A stretch of DNA of 64,000 nt from Elusimicrobia bacterium GWA2_56_46 (GTDB lineage Bacteria; Elusimicrobiota; Elusimicrobia; Elusimicrobiales; UBA9959), in assembly GCA_001799575.1 (NCBI GenBank), contig MGTT01000030.1, positions 16,569-80,568 on the forward strand, given 5' to 3'. Positions within the stretch are counted from its first letter, which is position 1, and each line of letters starts with the position of its first letter. The notes under the pieces were generated by a model, which was given only the letters and a program-made list of their open reading frames with translations, was not told the origin of the DNA and did no database searches. Made by a program: the position numbers and the translations under genes. Below are positions 8,604 to 17,529 of this stretch, in pieces.

Positions 8604-10040
8604 ATGAAAATATTATCTATAGGAATAGGGGTTATCTGCGCGGCCCTGCTCTGCGGCCCGGTCTCGGCCGTTGAAACAGATTACGCGGCGGGCTCGGCGG
8701 CCCTGCCGCTGCAGCAGGCCGGAGGTTCGGCCAGGGCCATGGGTATGGCGTCGGCCGTAGTCGCGGTTCCGCAGGGATCGGCGTCCCTGCTCTGGAACCC
8801 GGCCGGCTTGAGCCGGATGGACTGTACGGAGGTCGGTCTTCACCATAACACAGGCCTCGGCGATACCCTCCAGGAGGTAGCGATCTTCGGCATACCCCTG
8901 GGCCCGGTTAAACCCCTGGATCCCGCCAATAAGGAATGTCGGGGGGGCGCCCTGGGCGGCCTCGCCGCCTCTTTCGGCTACGTTGACTATGGCAGTTTCA
9001 GCGGCAGAAACGACCTGGGAGTTCAGACGGTGAACTACCACGCGCGGGATTATTCCGGCAGCCTGGGCTGGGGTATTGGGCTGTTGCGCGGCTTTTCAGG
9101 AGGTATAGTCCTGAAAGGCAATCAGTCGGAATTCCCTGACAAGACCTATTCGGCCTATACTACGGATGTCGGGTTCTTGTGGACCGTGCTCCCTGCTTTA
9201 GACCTGGGTGTAGCTTATTCCAACATCAGCCTGGGCAGCAATATCGGTAAAATAGCCTCAGGATTGCGTCTGGGAGCGGCCTGGACCGTGGATAAACACT
9301 GGCTCCTGGCGGCTTCAGGCGAACTGCAGAATAACGCGATGAACCGCCTCCAGTTGGGAACCGAATATCTGATAGGCAACACTGAACAGAAATCCAATAT
9401 TCTGGCCCTTCGCGCCGGCTATCAGGCCAACTATCCAAATCCGCAGTTGAGCGGCCTGACCGGCCTCACTATGGGTCTGGGCTATACGTTCAGCCGGTCA
9501 ATGGTCCTGGACTATGCCATGGTGCCCGCCGGAGAACTGGGAGCCTCGCATCGCTTGAGCCTGACCATCAAGTTCGATTGCCCGAAAAAAAAGAAACGCC
9601 CGGTCGTGGTGGTGGCCGTTGCCGTGCTCGCGCCGAAGCCTGCGTCTGCGCCCCAGGCCAAGGTCATTGTGCCGGCCATTGTGGCCAAGGAAGTAATTCT
9701 GGAAGATTCGTATTTTGATTTCGATTCGTCGGCTCTCAGGCCCGAGGGCATGGAGGCGATGCGAGAAAATGTCCAACTCCTGAAGGATAACCCGGATACC
9801 ACAGTCAGCGTTGCGGGCTACACCTCCAGGCGCGGCACCGAAGAATACAACCAGAAATTGAGCGAGAGAAGGGCGGTGGCGGTGGCGGATTTCCTGGTTA
9901 AAGAGGGCATCGCTCCGGATCGGATCACCACTATCGGATACGGCGAAACGCGGCCGGTGGAGTTCGAGGCCACGAATGAGAAAGACACGCCCGCCGCCCA
10001 GGCCAATAAGCGGGTGATTTCCACGGTAGAAGAGAAGTAG
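8604..10040 (+). CDS. PorV/PorQ-family outer membrane barrel fused to OmpA-like domain
   Basis: 478 residues from the ATG at 8604 (GGAGG six bases before); the ATG at 8598 abuts the Shine-Dalgarno. Signal peptide MKILSIGIGVICAALLCGPVSA. Residues 30-330 show the PorV/PorQ signature (GGSARAMGMASAVVAVPQGSASLLWNPAGL) followed by barrel strands. A Lys/Pro-rich linker (about 330-365) leads to an OmpA/MotB peptidoglycan-binding fold (about 365-478: YFDFDSSALRPEGMEAM, YNQKLSERRAVAVADFL, TIGYGETRPVEF). The usual Asp of the GHTD motif is Ser (GYTSRRG), so peptidoglycan contact may be changed. Adjacent to the sorting-domain protein, it may act as its outer-membrane acceptor; that role is an inference from PorV biology. 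Confidence 0.82.
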   Translation: MKILSIGIGVICAALLCGPVSAVETDYAAGSAALPLQQAGGSARAMGMASAVVAVPQGSASLLWNPAGLSRMDCTEVGLHHNTGLGDTLQEVAIFGIPLGPVKPLDPANKECRGGALGGLAASFGYVDYGSFSGRNDLGVQTVNYHARDYSGSLGWGIGLLRGFSGGIVLKGNQSEFPDKTYSAYTTDVGFLWTVLPALDLGVAYSNISLGSNIGKIASGLRLGAAWTVDKHWLLAASGELQNNAMNRLQLGTEYLIGNTEQKSNILALRAGYQANYPNPQLSGLTGLTMGLGYTFSRSMVLDYAMVPAGELGASHRLSLTIKFDCPKKKKRPVVVVAVAVLAPKPASAPQAKVIVPAIVAKEVILEDSYFDFDSSALRPEGMEAMRENVQLLKDNPDTTVSVAGYTSRRGTEEYNQKLSERRAVAVADFLVKEGIAPDRITTIGYGETRPVEFEATNEKDTPAAQANKRVISTVEEK

Positions 10041-10067
10041 GGGGAACAGGGGTTGCTTTGGGGGGGA

Positions 10068-10099
10068 CTGCGCCCCTGCCATACAGGGCAGGGGCGCAG
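10068..10099 (+). terminator. GC-rich hairpin, likely terminator
   Basis: Perfect 13-bp stem CTGCGCCCCTGCC/GGCAGGGGCGCAG with a 6-nt loop between the PorV-OmpA gene and the BamA-like gene. The T-tract after it is short (CCGTTT), so termination may be partial or factor-assisted. Confidence 0.55.
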
Positions 10100-10128
10100 C
10101 CGTTTACGGGCGCCCTCTCCAGATCCTT

Positions 10129-11679
10129 ATGCGTTATCTGCTCCTGCTGTTTTGTGTTAATGCGGCGCCCCTGGCCGCGGCGCCGCGCGCGACCCTGCGC
10201 CTGCCGGCGGGACTTATTATTTCCTCGATCACGATCGAGAGCCACAATGTTTTTGAAACGGAGCTCCCGGCCGAAAATAAATTTCTTTATCGGACGGCCA
10301 ACCGCGTCCATTCTGTCACGCATGATCAGGTGATCCGGCGCGAACTGCTCTTTGAAGTCGGAGACCGCTACGACGCGGCCCTGGCCGCGGAGACGGAACG
10401 CAACCTCCGCGCCCTGCCGTTCGTCCGGCGCGCCGAGATAGAGCCGAAGGTCAACGGGAACGGCACGGTGGACGTACTGGTGCGCACTTACGACTCCTGG
10501 ACCCTTGAGGTCGTAGCGAACTATAAGCGCGCCGGCGCCGCCACCAGCATTAAAGCCGGGCTCGCCGAGGGTAATATTATGGGTCTGGGGAAAGCCGGTT
10601 CCGCCGTCTACAGCAACGACTGGGGCGCGGGATCGGCGGATTTCAGTTATAAGGACCGGCAATTCCTGCGATTTAAGCGGCTGCAGTACTCTATGGCGGC
10701 CCGCGTCGCTCCTGGCACCCGGAATCTGTCGCTGTCTTTCGACCGGCCTTTCTATGCCTCGATAGCGCGTTCGGCGGTGGGCGGCGCCATCAGCTACGCT
10801 TCCACCCCGGCCGGGGCCGCTTCCCGGAGGGTGCTGGAAGCCGGGGTTAACTACGGCATCTCGATGGCCCCCTCCACCGAGCGGACGCGGCGCGTTAAAT
10901 TCGGTATTCTGGCGCATCGCGCCGAGTCCACCGGTCCGCTGCCGGACAGAGAACGGTCTCTTACCCTTAAACTGGGCGCGGATTGGGAGGAACTGGACTT
11001 TCTGACGGCGCGGCGTATACGGAAGTTCACGCATGATGAAGATTACAATCTCGGACTCGGGGTTTTCCCGGCTCTGGCGTGGGCTCCGGCCATCCCCGCG
11101 CTGGGAATAGCCCAAACGCCGCTTATGCCCAGTATAAACGTGCGCAAGGGCTACACTTGGGGAAACCAGCTTGTCCTGCTGGAATCCGGCTACAGTTCTA
11201 ATTATTTTAAGGGGCATAACGGCAACATTGTGGCTTCTTCGGACGCTTCGTATTTCCTGCGCGGCTTAAGATTCCAGACGCTGGCCTGCCATATCAGCGC
11301 GGCTCTGGGCTGGCGTCTCGACCCCGCCGCGCCGCTGCTGCTGGGCGAGTTCAACGGCTTGCGCGGTTACGGCGGCAGCGAGTTCTCGGGCAGCCGCCGT
11401 TTTCTGCTCAACATCGAGGACCGTGTTTATGTGTGGGACGAACTTTTACGGCTGATGGACGTGGGACTGGTGTTCTTTTACGATTCCGGATATGCGTGGC
11501 CGAAGTCAAGCCCGGTCAGGCTGGCCGACCTGAAGAACAGCGTGGGCGTGGGGCTGCGCGTGGCCCCGTCGCGCTCGTCAGGCAACAGCCCCGTGCGTAT
11601 CGATCTGGCCCGCGCGCTCAACGGCGACAGTAACCGGCCGAGCTGGTCGCTGTCTATCCTGGGGGGACAGGCTTTTTAA
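10129..11679 (+). CDS. BamA/TamA-type outer membrane protein (POTRA plus surface-antigen barrel)
   Basis: 516 residues with signal peptide MRYLLLLFCVNAAPLAAA. Residues about 20-125 contain one POTRA-like repeat (ISSITIESHNVFE..., VIRRELLFEVGDRYDAALAAETERNLRALPFVRRAEIEP). Then a 16-strand-like barrel follows: LEGNIMGLGKA-type start (GLAEGNIMGLGKAGS), a GLRGYGGSEFSG motif equivalent to the VRGF/Y motif of Omp85 lid loops, and terminal strands ending in ILGGQAF with a C-terminal Phe. Omp85 proteins insert or export proteins through the outer membrane. With a single POTRA it is smaller than BamA and closer to accessory Omp85 or FadL-like variants. It lies between the secretion pair and the L,D-transpeptidase genes. 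Confidence 0.78.
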   Translation: MRYLLLLFCVNAAPLAAAPRATLRLPAGLIISSITIESHNVFETELPAENKFLYRTANRVHSVTHDQVIRRELLFEVGDRYDAALAAETERNLRALPFVRRAEIEPKVNGNGTVDVLVRTYDSWTLEVVANYKRAGAATSIKAGLAEGNIMGLGKAGSAVYSNDWGAGSADFSYKDRQFLRFKRLQYSMAARVAPGTRNLSLSFDRPFYASIARSAVGGAISYASTPAGAASRRVLEAGVNYGISMAPSTERTRRVKFGILAHRAESTGPLPDRERSLTLKLGADWEELDFLTARRIRKFTHDEDYNLGLGVFPALAWAPAIPALGIAQTPLMPSINVRKGYTWGNQLVLLESGYSSNYFKGHNGNIVASSDASYFLRGLRFQTLACHISAALGWRLDPAAPLLLGEFNGLRGYGGSEFSGSRRFLLNIEDRVYVWDELLRLMDVGLVFFYDSGYAWPKSSPVRLADLKNSVGVGLRVAPSRSSGNSPVRIDLARALNGDSNRPSWSLSILGGQAF

Positions 11680-11681
11680 AT

Positions 11682-11972
11682 ATGAACAAGATAAAATCCG
11701 GCGAGCTGGTTTTCGCGGCGTTATTGTTAGCGGTTATGCTGACGTTCTTTGTTTTGTCCAGGCTCGCGGACAGGCCGGGCGCGGTTCCGGCGCCGCCGGT
11801 CCGCGCCGCAGCCGTTATCAAAGAAATAAGCAATGAGATCCCTGAAAACGCGGCAGAGAGCGGAGCGGAAACGAAGAAAACGATTAAAGCGGCGGAAGAG
11901 CCCGCGCAGCGGAGAAAAAAACGCGTCTCCAGCCTGCGCGAGCCGGGCGAAGCTTTCGGCGGCGGGCACTGA
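11682..11972 (+). CDS. Small single-pass membrane protein, unrecognised
   Basis: 96 residues. The ATG lies 2 bp after the BamA-like stop codon, indicating translational coupling. Residues 9-27 form one membrane helix (LVFAALLLAVMLTFFVLSRL), followed by a Pro/Ala stretch and a charged tail rich in Lys and Arg (ETKKTIKAAEEPAQRRKKR), predicted periplasmic or cytoplasmic. I recognise no family. It may be a stabiliser of the neighbouring barrel or of the downstream L,D-transpeptidase, but this is only from position. Confidence 0.5.
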   Translation: MNKIKSGELVFAALLLAVMLTFFVLSRLADRPGAVPAPPVRAAAVIKEISNEIPENAAESGAETKKTIKAAEEPAQRRKKRVSSLREPGEAFGGGH

Positions 11973-11988
11973 GATTCGGGAATGAACC

Positions 11989-13740
11989 ATGTTAACAACG
12001 GGACGAACGCGCGGTCATATCCACGCCGGCGGCGGGTCGCGGCTCAAATTCCGGCCGTGGACGGGCCGCGGCTTCCGTGTAATGATCTGCGCTTTTTTTC
12101 TTTTCCCGCCCCCGGTAAGCCCGGCTGAAAGCATAACCGCCGGAGACGCCGAACCTCAACGTCTTTCCGCCGGGGGGGAAGCAGAGCTGCGCGGCATAGT
12201 GGCCGCCGGCCGCCTTGAGATGCTTCATTGGCCGCAGTTCGGCGGCTACCAGGCGGAAATAGGGGAATTCTACCGGTCAGGAGGTTACACCCTGAACTGG
12301 GTGCGGAATTCCAAGCCTACGCCTACGGCCCGCGCTGTAATTAAACGCCTGCAAGCGGCGGACAATGAAGGCTTGCTGGGGCAGGACTACGACAGCTCTT
12401 TATGGCCCGGGCGGCTCCTGGAGCTGGAGCTTCCCGGCAGCCCTCCTTCGGAGTCCCGGCTTCTCCGCTTCGACCTGGCGCTTACTATCTGCGCGATGCG
12501 TTACATTCTGGACCTGCGCCTGGGCCGGATCAACCCGCAGCCTTTCCGCGCCGCCGTTGATTTCGAGCCGGATGTGCACGGCCCCTCCGATTTCCTCCGG
12601 AAACGGATTATATCCGCCAGGGATCTGGAGTCCGCGTTCAGCGCGGTGGAACCTCAATTTCCTTCATACCGCAGGCTGGTTCATGCCGTGCAGCTTTACG
12701 CGGAACTGGCCGCCAGGGATGATGGGGAACAGCTGCCTTCCGAAAAACTGCCGGTAAGGCCCGGGGACCGGTATTCAGGAGTTCCCAGGCTGGCGCGCCT
12801 GTTGCGGCTGCTGGGGGATCTTCCGCCGCGGGCGGTTCCGGGCCGGGAACTTTATAACGGTCCGCTCGTTAAGGCCGTTAAACACTTTCAGCGCCGGCAC
12901 GGTCTGCCGCCGGACGGGATCTTGGGCGAACGGACGCTCAGGCAGCTTAATACGCCGCTGGAGCAGCGCCTGCGCCAGCTTCGCCTCACGCTGGAGCGGT
13001 GGCGCTGGCTGCCGCACCAATTCCCCCGGCCGCCCATACGGGTGAACATTCCGGAATTCCGGCTCTACGCCGGCGACGAACCGTCTCAGAAAGTGGTGGT
13101 CGGCATGGCCTTCGAACACCAGACCCCGGTTTTCTCAAGCCGGTTGACTGAAGTTATATTCCGCCCACCGTGGAACGTTCCCGCAAGCATACAGCAGAGT
13201 GAATTAGTCCCGGAAATAGAGAAAGACCCCGCCTATCTTAAAAAACACGACTTCGAGGTTATAGACGGAAGGGGTAACGTCGTAAGTACGGGGGAGATCA
13301 GCGGGGCGGTTCTGGCCCAGCTTAGGGATGGGATCCTTTACCTTCGGCAGAGACCCGGGCCTAAAAATTCACTCGGCCTGGTGAAGTTTCTGATGAGTAA
13401 TAAGCATAGCGTCTATATTCACGGGGCGCCTTCAAAGAGAGGTTTTTGGGGATCGCGGCGGGATCTGAGCCATGGTTGCATACGGGTTATGGATCCCGAG
13501 GCCTTAGCGGCTTGGGTGCTGCGCGACCGGCCTGAATGGACGCCGGAACGCATCAGGAAAGCTATGGAGGGAACGGAGACGCTGACAGTTAAACTCACCG
13601 AACCAATCCCGGTGCTGATCCAGTATGGAACGGCGGCGGTAGCCGAGAATGGCGAGGTGCGCTTCTTTGACGATATTTACAGCCGCGATACTGCGGAGGG
13701 AGCGGCGTTTGAGGAGCGGTCGAGGACGGCGGCCAGGTAA
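11989..13740 (+). CDS. L,D-transpeptidase, YcbB/LdtD family
   Basis: 583 residues from the ATG at 11989; an internal ATG at 12082 would give a cleaner export signal (MICAFFLFPPPVSPA), so the true start is uncertain. Domains: an N-terminal scaffold segment (about 60-260), a peptidoglycan-binding helical repeat (about 285-325, LVKAVKHFQRRHGLPPDGILGERTLRQL), and a YkuD catalytic domain (about 340-540) with HGAPSKRGFWG and the SHGCIR motif, whose Cys497 is the nucleophile. It makes 3-3 cross-links between diaminopimelate residues in peptidoglycan in the periplasm. The gene immediately downstream on the opposite strand is a YcbK-like peptidase, the enzyme class that cleaves the same bonds. Confidence 0.9.
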   Translation: MLTTGRTRGHIHAGGGSRLKFRPWTGRGFRVMICAFFLFPPPVSPAESITAGDAEPQRLSAGGEAELRGIVAAGRLEMLHWPQFGGYQAEIGEFYRSGGYTLNWVRNSKPTPTARAVIKRLQAADNEGLLGQDYDSSLWPGRLLELELPGSPPSESRLLRFDLALTICAMRYILDLRLGRINPQPFRAAVDFEPDVHGPSDFLRKRIISARDLESAFSAVEPQFPSYRRLVHAVQLYAELAARDDGEQLPSEKLPVRPGDRYSGVPRLARLLRLLGDLPPRAVPGRELYNGPLVKAVKHFQRRHGLPPDGILGERTLRQLNTPLEQRLRQLRLTLERWRWLPHQFPRPPIRVNIPEFRLYAGDEPSQKVVVGMAFEHQTPVFSSRLTEVIFRPPWNVPASIQQSELVPEIEKDPAYLKKHDFEVIDGRGNVVSTGEISGAVLAQLRDGILYLRQRPGPKNSLGLVKFLMSNKHSVYIHGAPSKRGFWGSRRDLSHGCIRVMDPEALAAWVLRDRPEWTPERIRKAMEGTETLTVKLTEPIPVLIQYGTAAVAENGEVRFFDDIYSRDTAEGAAFEERSRTAAR

Positions 13741-13751
13741 GGGCGGTTACC

Positions 13752-14267
13752 TTACCACCGCCGCACCCTGCCTGTATCCACGTGGACAAAATCGGCGCCC
13801 GGATAATATCCTACGCCGCCTCGGCGCAGCGCCAGCGCGGTGTCGCGCAAGCGGGAGGTCGGCACTCCGGGCAGGCGGATATCGATGGCCTCCGCTTTCA
13901 TATGCAGGCTGTTTCCGGCCACGGCGGGACTGCGGCTCCGGAGGTACCTGTTGCTCCCGGGGGTGCGGTAGCCGCAGATAATGTGAATTTCCGCGCCGGG
14001 TCTATTTACTCTGGATCCCAGGTCGGTGAGCAGATCGAAAAGCCGCGGATCGTAGTGCCTGACCTCATCTGCGCGCCAATCGCGCAGGAAGCGGTCGAGC
14101 TTCGCCAGCGCCTGGCCGTCGTAGACGCCGTCCCGGCGGTAGACGATGTCTATGTGTTCCAGTGTATGCGTATTGAATAATCGTAAACGATCCTCGCGCG
14201 GCGCCGGGAGCGTCCCGTGGGCCAAAGAGCAGGGTATAAGCACGACCGCCAGGAGAAAGTGCCTCAT
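13752..14267 (-). CDS. M15/DUF882 peptidase, YcbK (MepK)-like
   Basis: 171 residues with a short signal peptide (MRHFLLAVVLIPCSLAHG). The zinc-site pattern of the M15/YcbK family is complete: SLHMKAEAIDIRLPG supplies His and Asp, and DFVHVDTG supplies the last His; IICGYRTPGSNRYL is the usual preceding motif. E. coli MepK (YcbK) hydrolyses 3-3 cross-links made by L,D-transpeptidases such as LdtD (YcbB). Here the two genes converge with 11 bp between stop codons, so the maker and the cutter of one bond sit side by side as in E. coli, though in opposite orientation. Confidence 0.88.
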   Translation of the reverse strand: MRHFLLAVVLIPCSLAHGTLPAPREDRLRLFNTHTLEHIDIVYRRDGVYDGQALAKLDRFLRDWRADEVRHYDPRLFDLLTDLGSRVNRPGAEIHIICGYRTPGSNRYLRSRSPAVAGNSLHMKAEAIDIRLPGVPTSRLRDTALALRRGGVGYYPGADFVHVDTGRVRRW

Positions 14268-14366
14268 GCCTATAGTCTAGCAGGTATTCTCCGGTATTCA
14301 CAGGGGGGCGGGCGGAATAATGCGATCGCGTCAGGCGGTTTTGCCTATGTAAACAGCCGCGCGAAT

Positions 14367-14437
14367 GTAACAAATAGCAAATTGCCGCGGCACGCTTTGC
14401 AGCGTTTTTACGTGGCTGGAGGAGTTGCTATTGTTAC
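14367..14437. repeat. Imperfect inverted repeat in the 14268-14474 gap
   Basis: Arms GTAACAAATAGCAA (14367-14380) and TTGCTATTGTTAC (14425-14437) pair with one bulge around a 44-nt centre that itself contains ACGC/GCGT-type pairing. It lies between the start of the YcbK-like gene and the end of the receiver-kinase gene. I see no gene in this 207-bp gap; the repeat could be the terminator structure of the kinase operon. Confidence 0.35.
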
Positions 14438-14474
14438 CGGCGCGGGCGGAGGGGCGGTTCTCAGCGTGAGCGCG

Positions 14475-15620
14475 TTATTTTTCTTTCCGTACAGGGCCGT
14501 TAACCGGCAGTTCAAGCCAGAAGGTGCTTCCTTTGCCCTCTTCGCTGTCCACCCCGACATTTCCGCCGTGAGCTTCCGCGGCCATCCTGCAGAAGGTAAG
14601 TCCGAGGCCTGTGGAATATTTCTGACGGCCGGCAGGAAGTTCCACCTGCGCGAATTTCTCGAAAATCTTTTCTCTGTACTCGGGTGCTATTCCCGGCCCG
14701 TTATCCCTCACGCTTAAGCGTACCCGGCCGCCGGCGGACTTGAGGTCCAGCCGGATAAGCCCGCCGTCCTGCGTGAACTTCAGCGCGTTAGAGAGCAGGT
14801 TTTGAACTATCCTCAGAATTATATCCCTGTCCGCAAGAACTGTTACCGGCGTTTTGTCCGGGGTGAATTGTATCTCGCGGGTCTTTGATAACGCTTTCAG
14901 ACCGGAGATGCTTTCCGTCACCATGCTTACGAGGTCGCATTGCTCCACCTTGAGCTCCATCCGCTGCTCTTCCATCTTGCTGACATCCAGAACATCGTTG
15001 ACCAGCTGGATCATCTGCTTCGCTGTTTTCAAGGTTTGTTCAATATTAGCTAGCTGATCCCCTGAAAGGGTTTTTTGGGCGTTTTCTCCGAGGAGCTGAA
15101 GATGAGCGTAGATGCCGGTGAGCGGGGAGCGGAGATCGTGTATGATCATGTGCACCAGGCTGTCCCGCAGCTTTTCCAGCGCGAGCAGCTTGTTATAATT
15201 TTCCTGCAGCAGTGATTCCTGGCGCCGCAATTTCAGGTGCGTTTCGATGCGCGCCTCCACTTCCTCCAAATGGAAAGGTTTGCTGATGTAGTCCACGCCG
15301 CCGGTACCGAAAGCTTTTACCTTATCGATGGTCTCGCTGAGGGCGCTCAGGAAAATTACCGGGATATCTTTAAGTTTGTCCTCGGACTTAAGTATCCCGC
15401 ATACCTCGTAGCCGTTCATGTCCGGCATATTGATGTCCAGAAGGATAAGGTCGGGGGGGGAGTTGCGGGCCGCCTGCAGCGCGAGCTTTCCGCTTATCGC
15501 AACGCGCACCTTATAACCCCGCGCTTCCAGCATCCCGGAAAGCAGCTCCAGGTTCGCTGGTGTGTCGTCCACCATCAGGATATTAGGAGCTTCTTTCTGT
15601 ATGGCGCCGGTATCAGTCAT
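14475..15620 (-). CDS. Receiver-histidine kinase (REC-HisKA-HATPase)
   Basis: 381 residues from the ATG at 15620, which lies 4 bp after the stop of the upstream hybrid kinase and has GGAAGG ahead. The order is inverted relative to usual hybrids: receiver first (11-125, phospho-acceptor Asp62 in LLDINMP, Lys in ISKPF), a short coiled linker, then HisKA with His161 (VHMIIHDLRSPLTG), N box (LLSNALKFT), G1 (DNGPGIAP) and G2 (STGLGLTF). No membrane helix. REC-first kinases typically receive phosphate from an upstream kinase, here probably the PAS hybrid kinase encoded just before it. There is no DNA-binding output in this operon. Confidence 0.9.
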   Translation of the reverse strand: MTDTGAIQKEAPNILMVDDTPANLELLSGMLEARGYKVRVAISGKLALQAARNSPPDLILLDINMPDMNGYEVCGILKSEDKLKDIPVIFLSALSETIDKVKAFGTGGVDYISKPFHLEEVEARIETHLKLRRQESLLQENYNKLLALEKLRDSLVHMIIHDLRSPLTGIYAHLQLLGENAQKTLSGDQLANIEQTLKTAKQMIQLVNDVLDVSKMEEQRMELKVEQCDLVSMVTESISGLKALSKTREIQFTPDKTPVTVLADRDIILRIVQNLLSNALKFTQDGGLIRLDLKSAGGRVRLSVRDNGPGIAPEYREKIFEKFAQVELPAGRQKYSTGLGLTFCRMAAEAHGGNVGVDSEEGKGSTFWLELPVNGPVRKEK

Positions 15621-15624
15621 TGGT

Positions 15625-17475
15625 TCAATCCTTCCCCAGCAGATCCAGTATCCGCTGCGTGTCGAAATTGCCGGCGAGTGTGCGGAGCGTCCCGGCAAGG
15701 CGCAGGTCCTGGGCTTCCACGCGCCCCGTCAGCTCTACCAGCAGGTGGAAGTCGCCGTTGATGGCGGCTTCCCGGAGCTTGAGAACAAGTTCCCGCGGCA
15801 GGTCGGCTAAAGATTCCCGCCCCCGCGCTCCCGGATCCCCGCCTGCTTCCGCCGGGATATCTTTCTCGTAAACATACTCCGCCCCGATAAGGGTTTTGAT
15901 CTTTTCGAACAGTTCCGATTCCCTGAAAGGCTTGAGGAGAGTGTCGTCCGCCCCGGCCCCCAGCACATCTGGACTAGTTTCTTTAAAGATGCTGGCGGTC
16001 ACCGCAATGATCTTTACCTCTTTGCCTCCGTCAGAGGCCCGGATGCGGCGTATGGCTTCATACCCGTCCATAACCGGCATTTTCAGGTCCATAAGTATAA
16101 GCTGCGGCCGCCAGGTCTCAAAATGTTTGACAGCGTCCGCCCCGTTAACAGCCTGCCGGACATCAAAGCCCGCAGGGCCGAGAAGTTGGGACAGGAATTC
16201 GCGGTTATCCCCTTTGTCGTCGGCAATAAGAACCCGGTACCGCGGTTGTCCGGGCTTAAGTTCTTTTACCTGGCGCGGCTGGATTTTTTCCGCCGCGTCC
16301 GCGTTCGAGGCCTTTGTTACGGCTACGGTAACGCTGAAAATACTGCCCTTGCCCGGCCGGCTCCTGACCGTGATATCGCCGCCCATCAGGTGCGCATATT
16401 CCCGGCTTATGGCCAGCCCCAGCCCCGTGCCGGCGCCGCCAGACCTGCCCGCCTGCGCCTGCTCGAACGGATGGAACAGCTTGCCTAATTCCTCAGGCGC
16501 TATGCCCGGGCCGGTGTCCTCCACCGCGGCCGTCAGATATAATTCACATTTCGCGCCGCGCCGGGCGCCCACGTTCAGAGTAACTGAGCCTTTAGCGGTG
16601 AACTTTAAAGCGTTGCTGACCAGGTTGAGCAGGATCTGGCGCAGTTTGGACTCATCCGCCGATATAAAGCGCGGCAAGTCCATACCCTTTTCCACCGCCA
16701 TTTTAAGGCCTTTGGCCTCGGCGCGCGGCTGCATCATCATCTCCACATCTTTTATCAAAGTGTGGAGATCAAATGCCGACGGGTTGAGGGTAGTCCTTCC
16801 GGCTTCCGCCTTTGCCATCTCCAGGATATCGTTTATCAGCGCCAGCAAATGTTCGCCGCTGCGGTTTATGATCTCTATCTGTTGTTTTTGTCTGGCGGTG
16901 GCCGCGGGGTCGCGCCGCATTAACTGGGAGAAGCCCAGTATCGCGTTCATCGGAGTGCGTATCTCGTGGGACATATTGGCGAGGAAAGCGCTTTTAGCCC
17001 GGTTCGCGGCCTCGGCCGCTTCTTTTGCGCGGCCCAGTTCGGTTTCGAACCGCTTGCGCTCGGTAATATCTTCTATGGCCAGAAGTATTATGCGCTCTTT
17101 TCCCAGCACCCTCTGTATCTGCCGGGCGTTCAGCAGCATTGTCCGCCTGCCGATCTCGGCAAAATCGTGTTCTACCTCGTAGTTGTCGAACGTCGCTTTC
17201 TGGGGCAGGATGTTCTCCAGCAGTTCCCGGAGCTTCGGAATATCCCACTGTTTGTTGCCCAGGTCATAGATAAGCTGGCCCAGAGTCTCGTCGGGTTTAA
17301 CCTTGAAGACTTCATAGAAAGAGCGGCTGGCGGAGACGACCCTTAAATCCTGATCCAGGGAGATCAGAGGCTCGCGCACGGTGTTTATTATGCTTTCGGC
17401 TAATTCTCTGCCTTCATCGGTGGTTTTTTTAATTACTTCAAGCCGGGTCTTCCCCAGTCCGTTTTTTGTTTCCAT
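15625..17475 (-). CDS. PAS-domain hybrid histidine kinase with C-terminal receiver
   Basis: 616 residues, soluble. PAS domain (about 22-138, ending AIEDITERKRF), coiled linker (EAAEAANRAKSAFLANMSHE), HisKA with His170, N box (LVSNALKFT), G1 (EDTGPGIAPEE), G2 (GAGTGLGLAI), then a receiver (about 413-530) with phospho-acceptor Asp463 (LILMDLKMPVMDG) and Lys in LLKPF. A helical 80-residue tail (ELVLKLREAAINGDF...) has the position of an HPt domain but no obvious HPt His motif. The gene is second in a minus-strand operon after the AI-2E-type transporter, from which it is separated by 54 bp. Confidence 0.92.
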   Translation of the reverse strand: METKNGLGKTRLEVIKKTTDEGRELAESIINTVREPLISLDQDLRVVSASRSFYEVFKVKPDETLGQLIYDLGNKQWDIPKLRELLENILPQKATFDNYEVEHDFAEIGRRTMLLNARQIQRVLGKERIILLAIEDITERKRFETELGRAKEAAEAANRAKSAFLANMSHEIRTPMNAILGFSQLMRRDPAATARQKQQIEIINRSGEHLLALINDILEMAKAEAGRTTLNPSAFDLHTLIKDVEMMMQPRAEAKGLKMAVEKGMDLPRFISADESKLRQILLNLVSNALKFTAKGSVTLNVGARRGAKCELYLTAAVEDTGPGIAPEELGKLFHPFEQAQAGRSGGAGTGLGLAISREYAHLMGGDITVRSRPGKGSIFSVTVAVTKASNADAAEKIQPRQVKELKPGQPRYRVLIADDKGDNREFLSQLLGPAGFDVRQAVNGADAVKHFETWRPQLILMDLKMPVMDGYEAIRRIRASDGGKEVKIIAVTASIFKETSPDVLGAGADDTLLKPFRESELFEKIKTLIGAEYVYEKDIPAEAGGDPGARGRESLADLPRELVLKLREAAINGDFHLLVELTGRVEAQDLRLAGTLRTLAGNFDTQRILDLLGKD

Positions 17476-17529
17476 GAAAATTCCCCTTTTTTTCAGCAGC
17501 TTGCCGGTTTGCGCGCCGGGGAAGCGGTT

